This document shows positions 61,052 through 64,000 of a stretch of DNA of 64,000 nt, one piece after another. The translations under genes were made by a program, and so were the position numbers. The first letter of the stretch is position 1. Each line of letters starts with the position of its first letter. The notes beneath the pieces are model-generated. The model had not been told where the DNA came from. It worked only from the letters and a program-made list of their open reading frames with translations, and ran no database searches. Source of the stretch: Chlorokybus atmophyticus (lineage: Eukaryota > Streptophyta > Chlorokybophyceae > Chlorokybales > Chlorokybaceae); NCBI GenBank assembly GCA_009103225.1, contig RHPI01003330.1:346604-410603 (forward strand), in the 5' to 3' direction.

Positions 61052-62693
61052 ATGGACTACTACAGCTTGCTGGGCGTGAGGCGGGACGCCACGCAGGACG
61101 AGATCAAGGCGGCGTTTCGAGCTAAGGCGCTCCAGTGCCATCCCGACAGGTGAGAGCGCAGGCACACATGCATGCTTGCTAAAGTAGTGCCTTAGTTGTG
61201 ACTAATACTATCTGTCTGGTTCAACCGTCCGTGTGTGCTCGCTTATCACAACTCACCATTGAAGTAGTAACTATGTCTGTCGGTCATTTATTACGTTATC
61301 TTCAGTGAATAACTGTTCAGATTGTCATCCCGTGACGTCAACTCATGGTATGCCTTGAATATAAAGGCACCACCGGTTGACTTGAAATCATCATCAGTTC
61401 TGACATCGTGGTTGGCAAGCTGCTAGATTTCAATGTGACTACTGGGTCCCAGGCAGTGGTACAAAGATGAGAATCAGTTTTGAGCGTTGTAAACAATACT
61501 TCGTGCAGAGGAGGCCTGCACTTCGTGTACACCAGCATGGACCGGTATGGTTGTATGTTCATCCTGAGCATGCACGCAACAATACCGGACCATGTTGCGC
61601 TTGCTGCTGCCTGCCGTTGTTGTAAAGGCCGTGCCACCAAATGCAGTTGTAGCTTTTAGTGCAAGCATTATTACGCCTATGATACGTGCTCTGTGCACAT
61701 GTGCATGTGCGTGTTGCGTGTGCGTGCGCGTCTGCGCGCGCTTACGCGTCTTTGCATTGAAGAACCCAACCTGCAGTTGGCCCACATGGCATGCAGGCTT
61801 GCAGAGGCTAGCGCAAAGCAACGCGAGGCTGCAGGCACGCACTTCAAAGCCGTATCAGAGGCATACAACGTGCTGCGAGACGGTGAGAAGATGGTATCAT
61901 GCCTTTACATGCATCAGCAATAAGTTAAGCTTGCATAATCAACATACAAGTGAGATCGGTAAAGCAGTTACACGCACAGTTTCGCGCGTCATGCGCTGTT
62001 TGCGGGTCGTTGTGCACTTGCTTAGGCTGCGCTGGTAGTTGAGAGACTGGCACAACATCTACTGTACTCTTGGCAGAGGGTAGGCGTGCTGTGTACAACT
62101 TGCACGGGCGTTCGGCCACGCAGGAGTATGCGCGATCACAGTATGGCGCCAGCACCAGTGGCAGGCCCTATTATCAGCAGCAAGGCTATTACTATCATGG
62201 CGATAACAATAATGCTTACAGGCCGCCTCCCAGCGGCTTCGTCAACTTCATGTCCGCTGTAAGGCGCGGTTTCACCCGCGCGGACGCCATCTTTCATGCC
62301 ATGATAGCTGGGTAAGCATTGCCACCACCTAATCATCCCCTGTAACCAAGCATTGTCAACTTGCTGATGCTGCTGTTGTCGTTGTCATTGTCTGGTACTC
62401 ATCTTCTGTTACCCGTTGTGGACAAACTGTTCCTTTGCAGGACTCTGGTGTTTGGTGTCGTTTTTGTGAACCAAGGCATCACGCGCTTTTGGGAGCGGCA
62501 CAACACTGGGGTACAGTGGCTTGTCATAGTTCAATGATACATGCATTGCTCTTTCGGTAGAATGTTATACCCATGCCGTGCTTCACTTCAGAGGTCCTTT
62601 GAGGAGGTGATGCAAAAGCAGAGTTTGCGCCCTGCTGCAACCGAGGCGCCAATGCAAAATCCTCGCTCGCTGCAGAAAGGTGATCCCCCGTGA
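61052..62693 (+). CDS. Membrane-anchored J-domain (DnaJ) protein
   Basis: A J protein stimulates the ATPase of an Hsp70 partner. Exons 61052-61149, 61797-61882, 62077-62311, 62441-62510 and 62592-62693 give 196 residues. The J domain occupies about residues 1-72: [28 protein letters not shown] with the HPD motif split just before an intron, [13 protein letters not shown] and [11 protein letters not shown] Tyr/Gln/Gly-rich linker ([11 protein letters not shown]) follows. A single hydrophobic segment ([13 protein letters not shown]) lies at about residue 140-155, then a polar C-terminus. No Gly/Phe or zinc domain is present, so it is a class III (DNAJC) protein. The compartment is unknown. The first intron (647 bases) is the longest and holds GTGCGT repeats. 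Confidence 0.88.
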
Positions 62694-62746
62694 TTCGTGA
62701 CACAAACATCAGGATACCATTGCTGATACATGCATTAGACAATCAA

Positions 62747-62751
62747 TGTAA
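62747..62751 (+). terminator. TGTAA poly(A) signal
   Basis: TGTAA lies 54 bases after the J-domain stop codon. Motif and position only. Confidence 0.4.
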
Positions 62752-63169
62752 GAATAGTGGTAAATTGACATCTTGTGACTTTAGAGGTAAGTGTGTCGCA
62801 GTACTGGGCGTTTAGTGAGATGGTAGATGGGTAGCCCATTTGTATCATTCGTGTGGCATTACGTTGATAGACCAGATGGGACACGCCAAGTCCTTGCTTG
62901 TGTTGTAAGAAATAAATGAGAATTTGTAGTGAATGTTATGTGTTGTTGAGTTCGTGCTTGTAGTGACCATGGCTAGTGTTTTGAAATTCAGCACGGTTGA
63001 CATGGTAAGTTACCCACATACTACATGTAGCTTTTTGATTGCTGGTTATGATTGACAATTTCCAAAAGCTCTTACAATCAAACTTGTAAGGCATGCCAGC
63101 ACTTGATAACTTACATAACGGAACGGAACTTGTAGTACATGTAAGACTATCAAAGTTATGACTCAAACC

Positions 63170-63480
63170 TTCGAGTAACATGCGGTATGTTACTCAATTG
63201 TGGGAGTGCATCTCCCACAATGCGTAGTTGAGTAACATGCAGTATGTTACATGCCAGCGGCACCATTATGGTTGTTGTAATAATTATCCACGTCGTCGTT
63301 GTCGTCGTCGGCAGTTGCAGCCGCTGCGTAGTTGAGTATAGCTATCAGTATGTTACTCAACTACGCACTACCACAGTGCATGGTTGAGTAACATGCAGTA
63401 AATTACATACCAGCGGCACAATGATGGTTGTTTTCATTATTGTCCACGTCATCGTGATCAGTTGCAGCCGCTGCGCTCCA
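63170..63480. repeat. 156-bp tandem duplication with hairpins
   Basis: A segment beginning GTTGAGTAACATGCAGTA occurs at 63227 and again, with scattered differences, at 63383; both copies continue through CCAGCGGCAC and end near GTTGCAGCCGCTGCG. Hairpins lie inside and beside them, for example arms 63325-63338/63354-63367 (TGCGTAGTTGAGTA and its complement) and GAGTAACA/TGTTACTC at about 63175-63197. This looks like a duplicated MITE-type element. Confidence 0.75.
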
Positions 63481-64000
63481 CACAGCTTGCTCACCTCGGC
63501 TCTTCTCTCCTCCCCGCTTCATCTCTGCAAGTGGGGACACACAGCCTTTGCTTGCGTCACTCCCTCATCCCATGCATAACCGTCTTGCATTCAATGCAAG
63601 TTGTATTGCACATAGTTACTGCCCATAGCCAGCCTCTTAGGTGTATTTGCGGTGTAATAATTGGTGTAATAACTGGTTCTTGAGAGGTGTTTCAGTGTAT
63701 GTTCGACGGTGCCCACACGTGCGTGTGTGCAAATGCCTGCGCATGTGTGCCATATGGTGTGGCTGCGTGAGTGTAGAAAATATGCAATGCTGTGCATGTG
63801 TATATAAGGGGTATGGTATGGTGGCAGCATGCATGGTGTGGACAATGCGAATGTGTATCTTTGTGTGTGCAAGGGTGCAAGTATGTGAGTGCAAGTGCAT
63901 GCGTGTGTATATGGTTGTTTTGTGGGCTGAGCGTACTCTTTGTCTCAGTGCGTCAGTCTGTAGCCTACTGGTACTGCTCACGCTACCACAACCAGCCTGT

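Larger units (their letters stand above)
62694..64000. other. Intergenic, repeats
   Basis: Downstream of the J-domain gene. It contains the duplicated hairpin element at 63170-63480 and a GTGTGCAAGTGCATG-type repeat at about 63715-63910. No exon was recognised to the end of the window. Confidence 0.45.

Noticed and set aside
63170-63480. CRISPR-like array
   Set aside because: Only two diverged copies, with hairpins and no spacers, in a eukaryotic context.

Overview
The window is nuclear DNA of a photosynthetic eukaryote, most likely a chlorophyte green alga. Nearly every gene is cut into many short exons separated by GT-AG introns of about 60-250 bases. There is a plastid ribosomal protein L10 with a transit-like leader, a chloroplast-type TPR protein resembling LPA1/REP27, a plant-type sulfate transporter, and TGTAA (the chlorophyte poly(A) signal) shortly after several stop codons. 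A CCDC112-family gene hints that the organism builds cilia at some stage. Exon models below were built by hand: I joined exons only where splice sites, reading phase and protein family agreed. Most sum exactly to an open frame.

Layout. 0-2.1 kb: no clear gene. 2.5-4.0 kb (+): type II thioesterase. 4.3-6.6 kb (-): LPA1/REP27-like TPR protein. 8.7-10.6 kb (-): FkbM-type methyltransferase. 11.6-15.9 kb (+): TAP-like ABCB half transporter, 18 exons. 17.0-22.4 kb (-): REV1 translesion polymerase. 23.2-26.9 kb (+): nibrin/NBS1, head-to-head with REV1. 26.9-34.8 kb: gene-poor, repeat-rich block with a long poly-C tract, short hairpins and a decayed retroelement piece with a CCHC zinc knuckle. 34.8-36.6 kb (-): helical protein resembling the fungal Cdc14 SIN component. 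37.2-38.8 kb (+): plastid L10. 39.1-40.3 kb (-): unrecognised membrane protein. 41.6-43.1 kb (+): unrecognised P-loop GTPase with a myristoylation-like N-terminus. 44.0-47.3 kb (-): CCDC112-like. 48.6-52.0 kb (+): SulP/STAS sulfate transporter. 53.8-55.1 kb (-): TDP2-like phosphodiesterase. 56.0-59.3 kb (+): GatA amidotransferase. 59.7-60.8 kb (-): DUF3128 protein. 61.1-62.7 kb (+): J-domain membrane protein. 62.7-64 kb: repeats.

Genes largely alternate strands, so promoters are often shared (REV1/NBS1, FkbM/ABCB, Cdc14-like/L10, CCDC112/SulP, TDP2/GatA, DUF3128/J protein). Three DNA-damage genes (REV1, NBS1, TDP2) lie within 38 kb, two of them divergent from one intergenic region. The rest is ordinary organelle biogenesis, transport and cytoskeletal housekeeping. 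I did not find a convincing new defence or mobile system. The most unusual signals are structural: a 72-bp perfect palindrome, an inverted copy of the TDP2 tail, a duplicated 3' splice site in the ABC gene, a perfect hairpin that buries a 5' splice site, and telo-box-like motifs before several genes.
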